A DNA stretch of 64,000 bases from Coriobacteriaceae bacterium (GTDB lineage: Bacteria > Actinomycetota > Coriobacteriia > Coriobacteriales > Coriobacteriaceae). How positions within the stretch are numbered: the first letter of the stretch is position 1; each line of letters starts with the position of its first letter. The DNA is taken from positions 1-64,000 of the forward strand of contig CABJFQ010000005.1 of assembly GCA_902364975.1 (NCBI GenBank), written 5' to 3'. Below the pieces are notes generated by a model. That model had not been told where the DNA came from, searched no databases, and saw nothing but the letters and a program-made list of their open reading frames with translations. Both the position numbers and the translations under genes were made by a program. Positions 24,883 to 34,615 of this stretch are shown one piece after another.

Positions 24883-25068
24883 GGAAACTATGTCCCAGTA
24901 TTTCGGATCAGAACGGGGCACGGTTTCCCCCAGGACCTCCTTGCGGAAACTGCATCCCACTCTGAGCGCCCATTCCGGGACACAGCTTCCCAACGGCCCC
25001 CGTTTCGGAAACCACATCCCGTTCCGAGCCTTCAAAGCGGGACGCGGCTTCCCCGAGAAAGTATCGAC
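24883..25068 (-). repeat. Three-unit hairpin array on a 62-nt pitch
   Basis: Units start at 24883, 24945 and 25007. Each has a 14-nt left arm (GGAAACyryrTCCC type), an exactly 18-nt loop, a 14-nt right arm (GGGryryrGyTTCC type) and a 16-nt linker. Arms differ between units, but read on the minus strand units 2 and 3 keep all 14 pairs by using G-U pairs; unit 1 has two mismatches. The array begins at the stop codon of the antiporter gene and ends before the bidirectional terminator, so it would be its 3' UTR. Function unknown. Confidence 0.8.
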
Positions 25069-26630
25069 TACTTACCGTCGTCGTCTTCGGCTTCTTCGCG
25101 CGCATAGAGCTCCAGCATGCGACGGCGGTATTCGCGCACAGCGAGCTTGGCGCGCTCCAGGCGGCGGCGCTCACGCGGAGTCAGCTCGGACGGGTCGACC
25201 TCGTCTCCATAGGTCTTATCGGCAAGCAGGTGCGCCGCGTCCACGATGCGGGCATCGATGTGGCCGCTCGCTGCCTCGGCGGAAAGACGCTCGGCAATCG
25301 TATCGAGCGTAGGCAGGCCCTCGAATACGCGACCATGGCCATGCGAGGTCAGCAGCTCGTGCTCGCGCGCGAGCAAGCTCGCTAGGTCGTGGTGGGCGCG
25401 CAAGATGTCGAGCGCATCGGATGGATGCTCGGCAACCTCTGCCACGGCGGCGACCGGCGCAGCATCCACCACGCGGTAGAAGAGCTGCGCGAGCAGCGGC
25501 ATCAAGAACACCGTGATGGCGCCGGCGGCAACCATAACCGACGCGATGTCTTGCGACAGCGCACCCGCGTTGACGGCAACGCTCGTCACGGCAACGATGA
25601 TCGGCAGCGCCGTGGTGCAGTACAGGGCAACGGTAATGCGACCGTACGCCGACACATCGCGCGTCGCAGGACAAATGCTCATAGAGATAAGAATGGGCAC
25701 CGCGCGAATGATCAACAACGCCACGATAAAGCCCGCGAGCAAGCCCGGGCGCGACGCCACGGCCGTCAGGTCGATCTTTGCGCCCGACACGGTAAAGAAC
25801 ACCGGAATCAAAAAGCCGTAGGCCAGGCCGTCAAGCTTGGTCTCGAGCGTATGGTTGCCCTCGGGGATGATATAGCGCAAGACAAAGCCGGCGGCAAAAG
25901 AACCCAACACGATGTCGAGATCAAAGACGGCCGAGAACGCCACGAGTGTGACCAGGATGAGCACCGTCAGGCGCACGAAGGTCTGTGACGTGGTATCGGC
26001 GCGTTCCTCGACAAACGCAAAGAAGCGGCTGCCGACGCGCTTGGAGCGGCTTGGGACCACGGCCAGCAACACGCAAACCACCGCAAACAAGCCAAGGATT
26101 ACAAGCGTTTGAATGCCAGTGCGGGCAGACAGCAGCACCGACATAGCAAGCACGGGCCCAAGTTCGCCCCAGGTGCCATACGCGAGAATCGAGTCGCCCA
26201 CGCGTGTGCCGGCGAGCGAACGCTCACGCATGATGGGCACGAGCGTGCCGAGCGCCGTCGAAGTGAGGGCAAGCGTCACGGCGATACCGTCGAAATGGCT
26301 GACCGAGAACCACGGGGTAAAGCGCACGGCGAGCCAGGCGATACCAAGCGTGACGACCCACGTCGCCAAACCGTAGCGTCCCTCGACGCCCGTGATGCTC
26401 TTGGGGTCGATCTCAAAGCCGGCAAGCAGGAACAAAAAGGCCAGACCGAGCTCGGACACGAGCGAGACCTCGGCATCTACATGGATGACGCCGAGCATAT
26501 GGGGTCCCAGCACCGCGCCGAGCACGAGCAAAAAGACCGTCTCGGGAACGGGTTTTCCAGGAATCGCCGAGGCGATAAAAGGACTCGCAAAGGCCACGAG
26601 TGCGATGATGGCGAGCGAAACGAATGCCAT
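25068..26630 (-). CDS. Cation:proton antiporter, CPA2/KefB-like
   Basis: A 520-aa protein with about twelve hydrophobic segments and the Na+/H+ exchanger fold: FLLAGFEIDPKSI, LTSTALGTLVPIMRERSLAG and LGSFAAGFVLRYIIPEG are typical of the family. The last ~130 residues are hydrophilic, ending in a basic/acidic helix (RERRRLERAKLAVREYRRRM), and no full TrkA-N domain is seen. It exchanges K+ or Na+ for protons at the membrane, probably for pH or ion control. The ATG has AAAGG upstream. The 3' UTR carries the hairpin array. Confidence 0.88.
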   Translation of the reverse strand: MAFVSLAIIALVAFASPFIASAIPGKPVPETVFLLVLGAVLGPHMLGVIHVDAEVSLVSELGLAFLFLLAGFEIDPKSITGVEGRYGLATWVVTLGIAWLAVRFTPWFSVSHFDGIAVTLALTSTALGTLVPIMRERSLAGTRVGDSILAYGTWGELGPVLAMSVLLSARTGIQTLVILGLFAVVCVLLAVVPSRSKRVGSRFFAFVEERADTTSQTFVRLTVLILVTLVAFSAVFDLDIVLGSFAAGFVLRYIIPEGNHTLETKLDGLAYGFLIPVFFTVSGAKIDLTAVASRPGLLAGFIVALLIIRAVPILISMSICPATRDVSAYGRITVALYCTTALPIIVAVTSVAVNAGALSQDIASVMVAAGAITVFLMPLLAQLFYRVVDAAPVAAVAEVAEHPSDALDILRAHHDLASLLAREHELLTSHGHGRVFEGLPTLDTIAERLSAEAASGHIDARIVDAAHLLADKTYGDEVDPSELTPRERRRLERAKLAVREYRRRMLELYAREEAEDDDGK

Positions 26631-26814
26631 GTGATGCCTTTCTCTTGTTTGCGCTTCACTGTAGCACCCTCGCCGTCCTCAACGCGCCGCGAGCTGTCGT
26701 ATCATAGTGAGGTTTACAAACATGTGGCTCAAGGCGACCGCAGGGCAGACCCCGCAAACCGACCGCTGCCGCATACCGTACCGTACGCCCAACCGATCAG
26801 GAAGGCAGGAACCA

Positions 26815-29800
26815 ATGGTCTCTCGTATCTACGTGGAGAAGAAACCCGGGTTCGACGTCGAGGCCCAGCAGCTCAAGGGCGAGCTGACCGAGATTCTCGG
26901 CATCAAGGGCATCGAGGCCCTGAGGATCATCAACCGCTACGACGTCGAGGGCATCGACGAGGAGCTTTTCCGCTCCTGCGTGCCGACCGTCTTTAGCGAG
27001 CCCCAGGTCGATGTGACCTACGACGAGCTCCCCGCAAGCGACGGCGCCGTCTTTGCCGTCGAATTCCTGCCTGGCCAGTTTGACCAGCGCGCCGACTCCG
27101 CCAGCGAGTGCGTGCAGCTCATCAGCCAGGGCGAGCGCCCCGCCGTGCGCTCCGCCAAGGTCTATATGATCTCGGGCGCTCTGGACGAAGCCGCCGTCGA
27201 GGCCATCAAGCACTACGTGGTGAACCCCGTCGAGGCGCGCATCGCCTCGCTCGACCTGCCCAAGACACTGTACATGGAGACCCCCGAGCCTGCGCCCGTC
27301 GAGGTGCTCGACGGCTTCCGCGAGCTCGACGAGGCCGGCCTTGCCGCCTTTATCTCCGAGCGCGGTCTTGCCATGGACGAGGCGGACATCGCCTTCTGCC
27401 AGCAGTACTTCCGCGATGAGGATCGCGACCCCACCATCACCGAGATCCGCGTGATCGACACCTACTGGTCCGATCACTGCCGCCACACCACCTTCGGCAC
27501 CGTCCTGGACGACGTGACGATCGACGACGCCGTGGTGCAGCAGGCCTTCGACCGCTACATGGAAATGCGCCACGAGCTCGGTCGCGACGCCAAGCCCGTC
27601 TGCCTCATGGACATGGGCACCATCGGCGCCAAGTACCTTAAGAAGACCGGCGTCATGACCGATGTCGACGAGTCCGAGGAGATCAACGCCTGCACCGTCA
27701 AGGTGAAGGTCGATGTCGATGGCGAGGACCAGGACTGGCTGTTCCTCTTTAAGAACGAGACCCACAACCACCCGACCGAGATCGAGCCCTTCGGCGGTGC
27801 CGCCACCTGCGTGGGCGGCGCCATCCGCGACCCGCTCTCGGGCCGCAGCTACGTGTACCAGGCCATGCGTGTCACCGGCGCCGGCGACCCCACCGTCCCC
27901 GTGTCCGAGACGCTCGAGGGCAAGCTGCCGCAGCGCAAGCTCGTAACCACCGCTGCCGCCGGCTACTCCAGCTACGGCAACCAGATCGGCCTTGCCACCG
28001 GCCAGGTCAACGAGCTCTATCACCCCGGCTACGTGGCCAAGCGCATGGAGGTCGGTGCCGTCGTGGGCGCTACCCCGGCAAACCACGTACGCCGCGAGTG
28101 CCCCGCCCCCACCGACAAGATCATCCTTTTGGGTGGCCGCACCGGCCGTGACGGCATCGGCGGTGCCACCGGCTCATCCAAAACCCAGAACACCGAGTCC
28201 ATCGAGACCTCGGGCGCCGAGGTCCAGAAGGGCAACGCCCCGGTCGAGCGCAAGCTGCAGCGTCTGTTCCGCCGCGGCGACGCCTGCCGCCTGATCAAGC
28301 GCTGCAACGACTTTGGCGCCGGCGGCGTCTCGGTCGCCGTGGGTGAGCTTGCCGACGGCCTGTATGTCGACCTGGACACCGTGACCAAGAAGTACGACGG
28401 CCTGGACGGCACCGAGCTCGCTATCTCCGAGTCCCAGGAGCGCATGGCCTGCGCCGTCGCCGACGGTGACGTCGAGGAGTTCATGGGCTACGCCGCCGAG
28501 GAGAACCTCGAGGCGACCGTTATCGCCGAGGTCACCGCCGAGCCGCGCATGCGCATGGCCTGGAACGGCGTCGCCATCGTCGACCTGTCCCGCGAGTTCC
28601 TCAACTCCAACGGCGCGCCCAAGCACCAGGTCGCCCACGTGTGCGCCCGTAGCGTGTGGCAGCCCAGCTGGGCCGGCACCACGCTCGCCGAGCGCATGAC
28701 CTCGCTCGTCACCGATCTTAACGTCGCCTCTAACAAGGGCCTTTCCGAGCGCTTCGACTCCACCATCGGTGCCGCAACCGTGCTCATGCCCTTTGGCGGC
28801 AAGACGCAGCTCACCCCGAGCTCGGCCATGGTCGCCAAGTTCCCCGTGGACGGCGAGACCACCACGGCAAGCGCCATGGCATGGGGCTTCAACCCCTACT
28901 TGATGGAAGCCGACCAGTTTGCCGGCGCCTACCTGTCCGTGGTCGAGTCCATCGCCAAGCTCGTTGCCGCCGGCTTTGAGCACAAGCGCGCCTACCTCTC
29001 CTTCCAGGAGTACTTCGAGCGTCTGCGCACCGAGGCCGAGCGCTGGGGCAAGCCCACGGCAGCCGTCCTGGGCGCCCTCATGGCTCAGGTCGACCTGGGT
29101 GCCGGCGCCATCGGCGGCAAGGACTCCATGAGTGGTTCGTTTGAGGACGAGGCCGGTGAGCTCAACGTTCCGCCGACCCTGATCAGCTTCGCTGTTGCCG
29201 TTGGTAAGGCCGCCCGTGCCGTCTCGCCCGAGTTCAAGGGTCTGACGCATCGCGTCGTGCGCATCGCCCCCGCCACCTATGGTGAGGACTACCGCCCCGA
29301 CGCTCAGCAGCTGCTCGCCGCGTTTGACGCCGTCGAGGCGCTCACCGCCAACGGCAACGCTCTGGCCGTCTCCACGCCCGGCTACGGCTGTGGCGCCGAG
29401 AGCCTCTTTAAGATGTGCGTCGGCAACCAGATCGGCATCGAGCTAGCCGAGGACGTGGACGTGGAGAGCCTCTTCACCCCGCTCTACGGCAGCTTTATCG
29501 TCGAGCTCGCCGATGACGCCGAGCTGCCCGAGGTCGCCGACGGCGTTGTCGTCGAGCCCCTGGGTACCACCGTCGAGGGCTATGTCATCGACACCGGCTC
29601 CGAGGTCATCGAGCTCGCCGAGCTCCAGGAGGCCTGGGAGAGCGGCATCGAGGGCGTCTTCGCCTACCGCAGCGCCGGCGAGACCCCCGAGGTCGAGACC
29701 ATCGACTTCCGCGCCAAGGACATCCACGTGTACGGCGGCGCCAAGATCGCCCGCCCGCGCGTGATCATCCCCGTGTTCCCCGGCAACAACTGCGAGTACG

Positions 29801-30561
29801 ACAGCGCCCGCGCCTTCCGTGCCGCCGGTGCCGAAGCCGACACCTTCGTGATCAACAACCTCACGCCCGAGGCCGTCGCCGAGAGCACCCACGAGCTTGC
29901 CCGTCGCATCCGTGCAAGCCAGATTGTCATGATCCCCGGCGGCTTCTCGGGCGGCGACGAGCCCGACGGCTCCGCCAAGTTCATCACGGCGTTCTTCCGC
30001 GCTCCCGAGGTCACCGAAGCGGTCCGCGACCTGCTCAAGGCCCGCGACGGCCTGATGCTGGGCATCTGCAACGGCTTCCAGGCTCTGGTCAAGCTCGGCC
30101 TGGTGCCCTACGGCGACATCGTCGACGCCACGCCCGATGCGCCCACGCTGACGTTCAACACCATCGGTCGCCATCAGAGCCGCCTGGTGCGCACCCGCAT
30201 CTCGTCCAACCTGTCCCCGTGGCTGTCGCAGTGCAGCCTGGACGACCCCTACACCGTCGCCATCAGTCACGGCGAGGGCCGCTTCGTCGCTAACGACGAG
30301 GTGCTCGCCCAGCTTATCGCCAACGGCCAGGTCGCCACGCAGTACGTGGGCGAGGACGGCAAGCCCAGCATGGATCTTTCCGTCAACCCCAACGGCTCTG
30401 CACTCGCCATCGAGGGCATCACGAGCCCCGACGGCCGCGTCCTAGGCAAGATGGGCCACGCCGAGCGTCGCGGCGACAACCTGTACCGCAACGTGCCCGA
30501 GCATGTCCCCGGCGATAAGTTCATGCCGATCTTTGAAAGCGGCGTGGCCTACTTCGCTTAA
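26815..30561 (+). CDS. purL: Phosphoribosylformylglycinamidine synthase, single-chain type
   Basis: This enzyme makes FGAM from FGAR, glutamine and ATP in purine synthesis. All parts are in one chain of 1248 aa: a PurS-like N-terminus (to about 190), two AIR-synthase-like halves with NETHNHPTEIEPFGGAAT and GAGAIGGKDSMSGSF, and a C-terminal glutamine amidotransferase (from about 975). The last part has the nucleophile Cys in MLGICNGFQAL and ends with SHGEGRFVA. The ATG at 26815 follows AGGAA; the frame extends 36 codons upstream without family likeness. Transcribed alone, ending at a strong terminator. Confidence 0.96.
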   Translation: MVSRIYVEKKPGFDVEAQQLKGELTEILGIKGIEALRIINRYDVEGIDEELFRSCVPTVFSEPQVDVTYDELPASDGAVFAVEFLPGQFDQRADSASECVQLISQGERPAVRSAKVYMISGALDEAAVEAIKHYVVNPVEARIASLDLPKTLYMETPEPAPVEVLDGFRELDEAGLAAFISERGLAMDEADIAFCQQYFRDEDRDPTITEIRVIDTYWSDHCRHTTFGTVLDDVTIDDAVVQQAFDRYMEMRHELGRDAKPVCLMDMGTIGAKYLKKTGVMTDVDESEEINACTVKVKVDVDGEDQDWLFLFKNETHNHPTEIEPFGGAATCVGGAIRDPLSGRSYVYQAMRVTGAGDPTVPVSETLEGKLPQRKLVTTAAAGYSSYGNQIGLATGQVNELYHPGYVAKRMEVGAVVGATPANHVRRECPAPTDKIILLGGRTGRDGIGGATGSSKTQNTESIETSGAEVQKGNAPVERKLQRLFRRGDACRLIKRCNDFGAGGVSVAVGELADGLYVDLDTVTKKYDGLDGTELAISESQERMACAVADGDVEEFMGYAAEENLEATVIAEVTAEPRMRMAWNGVAIVDLSREFLNSNGAPKHQVAHVCARSVWQPSWAGTTLAERMTSLVTDLNVASNKGLSERFDSTIGAATVLMPFGGKTQLTPSSAMVAKFPVDGETTTASAMAWGFNPYLMEADQFAGAYLSVVESIAKLVAAGFEHKRAYLSFQEYFERLRTEAERWGKPTAAVLGALMAQVDLGAGAIGGKDSMSGSFEDEAGELNVPPTLISFAVAVGKAARAVSPEFKGLTHRVVRIAPATYGEDYRPDAQQLLAAFDAVEALTANGNALAVSTPGYGCGAESLFKMCVGNQIGIELAEDVDVESLFTPLYGSFIVELADDAELPEVADGVVVEPLGTTVEGYVIDTGSEVIELAELQEAWESGIEGVFAYRSAGETPEVETIDFRAKDIHVYGGAKIARPRVIIPVFPGNNCEYDSARAFRAAGAEADTFVINNLTPEAVAESTHELARRIRASQIVMIPGGFSGGDEPDGSAKFITAFFRAPEVTEAVRDLLKARDGLMLGICNGFQALVKLGLVPYGDIVDATPDAPTLTFNTIGRHQSRLVRTRISSNLSPWLSQCSLDDPYTVAISHGEGRFVANDEVLAQLIANGQVATQYVGEDGKPSMDLSVNPNGSALAIEGITSPDGRVLGKMGHAERRGDNLYRNVPEHVPGDKFMPIFESGVAYFA

Positions 30562-30598
30562 AGCTATCCCATCGGGTACAATCCCCTCGGGTAACATC

Positions 30599-30636
30599 AC
30601 CCGCCACCGGCACTCCCGGTGGCGGGTTCTTTTTTG
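30599..30636 (+). terminator. Terminator of purL
   Basis: CCCGCCACCGG/CCCGGTGGCGGG with a 4-nt loop followed by TTCTTTTTT, 38 bp after the purL stop. Confidence 0.88.
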
Positions 30637-30660
30637 CTTCGCGCACATAGGAAGGACATC

Positions 30661-31596
30661 ATGGAAAGCCGCAAGCCGTATCTCGCCACCCTGCCCGGAC
30701 TCATCCTGGGCTGCCTCGTTTGCTGCGCGCTCTGGGGATCGGCCTTTCCCTGCATCAAGATCGGCTACGGCCTCTTCGGCATCCCCGCGCACGATAGCGC
30801 CTCGCAGCTGCTCTTCGCGGGTCTACGCTTCACCCTTGCCGGCATGCTGGTCATTGTTGGCATGAGCGTGGCCCAGCGTCGTCCGCTCGTTCCGCAAGCG
30901 CGCGACATCAAGCCCATCCTCACGTTGTCGCTCTTCCAGACTATCGGCCAGTACTTCTTTTTCTACCTGGGACTCTCGCGCGCCAGCGCCATGTCGAGCT
31001 CCATCATCGAGGCCAGCGCCAACTTCCTCGCAATCCTCTTTGCCGCCCTGGCATTTCACACCGAGAAGCTCAATACGGCCAAGGTGCTTGGCTGTGCGCT
31101 GGGCTTTGCCGGCGTCGCGCTCGTCAACCTCTCGGGCGCAGATGGCACCTTTGGCTTCAGGCTCGATGGCGAGGGCTTTATCCTAGCCTCCACTGTCGCG
31201 GGTGCTCTTTCGACCTGCCTGATCGGCATCTTCTCGCGCAAGCACGACGGCGTCTTGCTTGCCGGGTGGCAGTTCTTGGTCGGCGGCCTGGTCCTCACCG
31301 CCATCGGCTTTTTGATGGGTAGCGCGCTCTCCCCCACAGCGATTGTCCCCGCCATCGTGCTCATCATCTACATGGCGCTTATCTCCGCGGTCGCCTACTC
31401 GCTGTGGTCGCGCCTGCTTGCCGTCAACCCCGTCAGCCGCGTCTCGGTCTTTGGATTTATGAACCCGGTCTTTGGCGTACTGCTGAGCGCACTGCTGCTT
31501 GGCGAGGGCGCCGGCACGAGCCCCGTTACTGTCATCGTTGCCCTGCTCTTGGTCTGCAGCGGCATCATCATCGTCAACAAACCCAAAAAAGCCTAG
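30661..31596 (+). CDS. EamA/DMT family transporter
   Basis: A 311-aa membrane protein with ten hydrophobic segments in two EamA repeats. The first has CCALWGSAFPCIKIGYGLF, and the second ends with NPVFGVLLSALLLGEG. Such drug/metabolite transporters usually export amino acids or other small molecules; the substrate is unknown. The ATG at 30661 has AGGAAGG upstream and is preferred to one 14 codons earlier that lies in the purL terminator. Confidence 0.88.
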   Translation: MESRKPYLATLPGLILGCLVCCALWGSAFPCIKIGYGLFGIPAHDSASQLLFAGLRFTLAGMLVIVGMSVAQRRPLVPQARDIKPILTLSLFQTIGQYFFFYLGLSRASAMSSSIIEASANFLAILFAALAFHTEKLNTAKVLGCALGFAGVALVNLSGADGTFGFRLDGEGFILASTVAGALSTCLIGIFSRKHDGVLLAGWQFLVGGLVLTAIGFLMGSALSPTAIVPAIVLIIYMALISAVAYSLWSRLLAVNPVSRVSVFGFMNPVFGVLLSALLLGEGAGTSPVTVIVALLLVCSGIIIVNKPKKA

Positions 31597-31743
31597 AGAG
31601 CTCACCTTTTTAGGGAGAACCTTCACACACTTTAGCTTAATGGAATGCACTGGTTCTCGTTGATTTCGCACCGAGTCGCGGCGGCAGACGCCCGTCTTGC
31701 CGCACCGCGCCTGGGCATTATGACCGGTGGCCCCCACAAACGC

Positions 31744-31786
31744 AAAAGGAGCGCACGACCATCGCAACGGTCGTGTGCCCCTTTTC
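31744..31786. terminator. Bidirectional terminator between EamA and GGDEF genes
   Basis: AAAAGGAGCGCACGACC and GGTCGTGTGCCCCTTTT pair around an 8-nt loop, giving A and T runs on both sides. It touches the stop of the minus-strand GGDEF gene. The stretch 31597-31743 holds no gene that I can see. Confidence 0.8.
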
Positions 31787-32929
31787 CTAGCGTATCTGAA
31801 CGCCGGCTTTCTTCTTCTCGCGCTTTACGCGGTAGAGCTCCGCGTCGGCAGCACGAAGCAAGTCTTGCCAGGTATCGACGCCATCACCAACCCGTGCGTA
31901 GCCGATGGACATCCGCAACAGATACGGAACCTCGGCGCGCGCGAGCTCATCGTTGATTGTCGCGCACAGATGCATGATATCCTGTTCCGCCACTGCCTTT
32001 TGGAGCACCACGAACTCATCGCCACCATAACGTGCGATAAAGCCGCCAGACGCCGAGCAGACTTCTTTGAGCGCAGCGGATATGACCTGAAGAGCGTGGT
32101 CGCCCTCCACATGCCCATAGCGATCGTTAATCTGCTTAAAGCCGTCGGCGTCCATCATAAGCAGATATACATCTTCGGCCTGATCCACATTTGAGAAGAG
32201 CGACAGCATATAGGTCTCAAAACGGTTGCGATTGTTAAGTCCAGTCAACGGGTCGGTCGAGATGAGCTGCTCCTGGTAGATGATGTAGAGCAGCAACATG
32301 CTAATCATTATGCCGACACAAAGGCCGGGCACCGAGTATACGACCTGAAAGGTACCGCCCACCAGGGCCGGAATGGCGAAAAATGCCAAGGTTCGATAGA
32401 TGGCCTTCGTCTGCAGGCTCTCGACCCTGCGAGATTGCACAAATGCATGCAGGGACGTATGTATAACGTAACAGTAGCTGACGATGGGCTGGATCATATA
32501 GGCAAAACCGCGACGATACACGCCCTGCGAATCGATATAGAACAGGGCATGCGTCCAGTAACTGGTAAACGCCAGCACGACCACCAGAGCCGTAGGCAAC
32601 GCTACAAGCACCACCCTATAGCGCGAGGTCAAAAGGCGAGAACCCTGCACCGTCTCGGAATAGATAAACCAAATGAGACACGCGATAGCAAAGAGCGAAA
32701 ACGAAACCGCGTTGGAAATCCAGTTGGCAGCAATGCCCAACGTGCCGTCCACACCGTCCGAAAGCGTCCAGATCATATCGAATAATATGTACGCGGCAGA
32801 GGTGTAGCCAAGCATGCTAAACAATAGCTGCTGGGTACTCGAGAACAAGGAGCGACGACTTCGCACGGCAAGCCCGATAAGAACAATCATGCATAGCACG
32901 AATATCTCAATCTTGAGTGCCTTAACCAC
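31787..32929 (-). CDS. Membrane diguanylate cyclase (GGDEF domain)
   Basis: The N-terminal ~215 residues form six to seven hydrophobic segments with no known sensor name. The C-terminal GGDEF domain (about 225-375) has DPLTGLNNRNRF, MMDADGFKQINDRYGH and the intact active site RYGGDEFVVL, so it should make cyclic di-GMP from two GTP. No RxxD inhibitory site is clear. GTG 32929 is chosen, with AGGG upstream; the frame runs 54 codons further without likeness to a protein. Product 380 aa. Single gene; c-di-GMP signalling suggests control of surface or biofilm traits. Confidence 0.88.
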   Translation of the reverse strand: MVKALKIEIFVLCMIVLIGLAVRSRRSLFSSTQQLLFSMLGYTSAAYILFDMIWTLSDGVDGTLGIAANWISNAVSFSLFAIACLIWFIYSETVQGSRLLTSRYRVVLVALPTALVVVLAFTSYWTHALFYIDSQGVYRRGFAYMIQPIVSYCYVIHTSLHAFVQSRRVESLQTKAIYRTLAFFAIPALVGGTFQVVYSVPGLCVGIMISMLLLYIIYQEQLISTDPLTGLNNRNRFETYMLSLFSNVDQAEDVYLLMMDADGFKQINDRYGHVEGDHALQVISAALKEVCSASGGFIARYGGDEFVVLQKAVAEQDIMHLCATINDELARAEVPYLLRMSIGYARVGDGVDTWQDLLRAADAELYRVKREKKKAGVQIR

Positions 32930-33118
32930 TAGACGCCATCCCTTCAATATCCAAGTGGTCAGAATCGCCCGATTCGTGCCTGGGCAATAAACACCCCTAC
33001 TCCGCAGGGGTATAGGGAATAATAGCAGAGCGCCCGAACGCCACTGCAAGACAGCTCTCGTTCGGGCGCCCATACGGCGCGAATTGCACACGCCGGCTTG
33101 ATTGACTCGCGTCGACGA

Positions 33119-34141
33119 TTACTCGCCGTCGATGTCGGTCGCGACGGCCTCCTCAATAGCCTCGACGCCTTCGACCGACAGATCCTCTTCGCCGTGGCAG
33201 AACTTCTTATCGACCCAGCCGGTCAGAATCGGGGCCATGATGGCCGTGATGATGACGGCGGTGGCGATCTGCGCATACGCGGTGGGCGCAAGCTCGGCAT
33301 AGCGCGGCGCGACCTCAGCAAGAGCAACCGGCGTGGTCATAGCCGTGCCGGCAATGGTGGAGCAAGCCACAGCGGCCTTGCCATTGCCGCCGCACAGACG
33401 CTCGAACGCAAAGGTGATGGGACCGACGACAAACAGCGTGACAAGGCCCAGCAAGATGCCGGAAATACCGCCGGTGATAAAGCTCGACAGGCTCATGGAC
33501 GCACCGAGCTGAAATCCGATGACGGCAATCGCGGGATTGGCACCGGGAACCAGCAGGTTCTTGATAAACGGGAACAGGTTGCCCAGAACCATGCCGATAA
33601 CGAGTGGCAAGATGGAGCCGATAATGGTGCCAATGGGAATGTTGGCGAGGCCGGAAACACCGAGGATGATCATCGTGACGGCGGGGCCAGCCGTAAAGAA
33701 CAGGATACCGACGGCGCCCTGCTCGGACTCATCGCCGAACTCGCCCATGATGCCCGTATAGAGCGCCATGTTGCAAAACGTGATGCCGCCGATGATAGAC
33801 ACGGAGCTCAGACCCAGGAAGTTGTCGTTAAAGAAATATGCCACGCCCAGGCCGAGAGCCGCTGCGACGACCAGCTTGGGGATCAGCACGACGATACCGG
33901 TCTTGATGGCACCCGGCGTGGACTTAAAGCTGATGCCGGCGCCCACAAACAGCAGGATCGCGGCGACGATGGTATTGGAGCCACCGCGGCAGGCAGCCGT
34001 AAAGAAGCCGCCGATCTCAAAAACCTGCGGGCAGAAGGTGTTGAGCAAAAGACCGACGATCATCGGATAGATCATGATGTCGCCCGGGATGCGCGGGACC
34101 TTGAATTTCTTTTGCTCGTTGGCGGTCGCTTCCTGTGCCAT
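33119..34141 (-). CDS. kdgT: 2-keto-3-deoxygluconate permease family
   Basis: A 340-aa membrane protein. The start KVPRIPGDIMIYPMIVGLLL, the FTAACRGGSNTIVAAILLFV segment and CSTIAGTAMTTPVALAEVAP are family marks of KdgT, which imports 2-keto-3-deoxygluconate from pectin or uronate breakdown using the proton gradient. No kdgK/kdgA or uronate genes are near, so the true substrate is uncertain. The ATG at 34141 follows GGGGG; a start ten codons earlier is possible. Confidence 0.85.
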   Translation of the reverse strand: MAQEATANEQKKFKVPRIPGDIMIYPMIVGLLLNTFCPQVFEIGGFFTAACRGGSNTIVAAILLFVGAGISFKSTPGAIKTGIVVLIPKLVVAAALGLGVAYFFNDNFLGLSSVSIIGGITFCNMALYTGIMGEFGDESEQGAVGILFFTAGPAVTMIILGVSGLANIPIGTIIGSILPLVIGMVLGNLFPFIKNLLVPGANPAIAVIGFQLGASMSLSSFITGGISGILLGLVTLFVVGPITFAFERLCGGNGKAAVACSTIAGTAMTTPVALAEVAPRYAELAPTAYAQIATAVIITAIMAPILTGWVDKKFCHGEEDLSVEGVEAIEEAVATDIDGE

Positions 34142-34291
34142 GAAACCCCCATTTCCGCTGACGGGGTACAAAAGCCCACGTCACGCTTTGCTACAGTAAA
34201 GTTTGACCATGGTACCAGAAGAAATAGACCAGCTCGGTGAAAAATCCGACGAGTTGGGATGGAACGAGATTCGGCGCCCGCGACGCCACCC

Positions 34292-34615
34292 CTATATAAG
34301 GCTCAAGACAATATAGAGTACGATGCCCGAGACGCAGCACCACAGCATCGATTTTGTCTTGACCGCCACGACCACGACGCCGGCGGCCGCAATCCAGGGA
34401 ACCAAGGCAGGCCAGAGTCCCGCGTCGAACGCGCCGGGGCTCACCAAGTCGTTGGCGACCAGCGCGGCAAAGGCGGCGGGCGGGATATAGCCCAGGGCCT
34501 CGGTAATGCGGGGCGACAGGGTCCGCCCGCGCAAGGCGAGCGCCGGCGCGATGCGAAAGAACGCGATAGCAGCCCACGACGACAGCCACAGAACCAAGAA
34601 CTCGTTAACGGGCAT
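34292..34615 (-). CDS. azlD: AzlD family branched-chain amino acid exporter subunit
   Basis: A 107-aa membrane protein with four hydrophobic segments and the AzlD pattern RIAPALALRGRTLSPRITEA followed by LGYIPPAAFAALV. With AzlC it forms an exporter of branched-chain amino acids. The ATG at 34615 overlaps the azlC end by 11 nt, as is common. Frames extending further upstream are shadows of azlC. Confidence 0.9.
   Translation of the reverse strand: MPVNEFLVLWLSSWAAIAFFRIAPALALRGRTLSPRITEALGYIPPAAFAALVANDLVSPGAFDAGLWPALVPWIAAAGVVVVAVKTKSMLWCCVSGIVLYIVLSLI

Noticed and set aside
24883-25068. CRISPR array
   Set aside because: The regular 62-nt pitch suggested it, but units are imperfect palindromes with diverged arms and no constant repeat plus unique spacer, and no cas genes are near.
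26640-26814. Purine riboswitch upstream of purL
   Set aside because: No conserved purine-aptamer core or PurR-like box could be recognised in this stretch.
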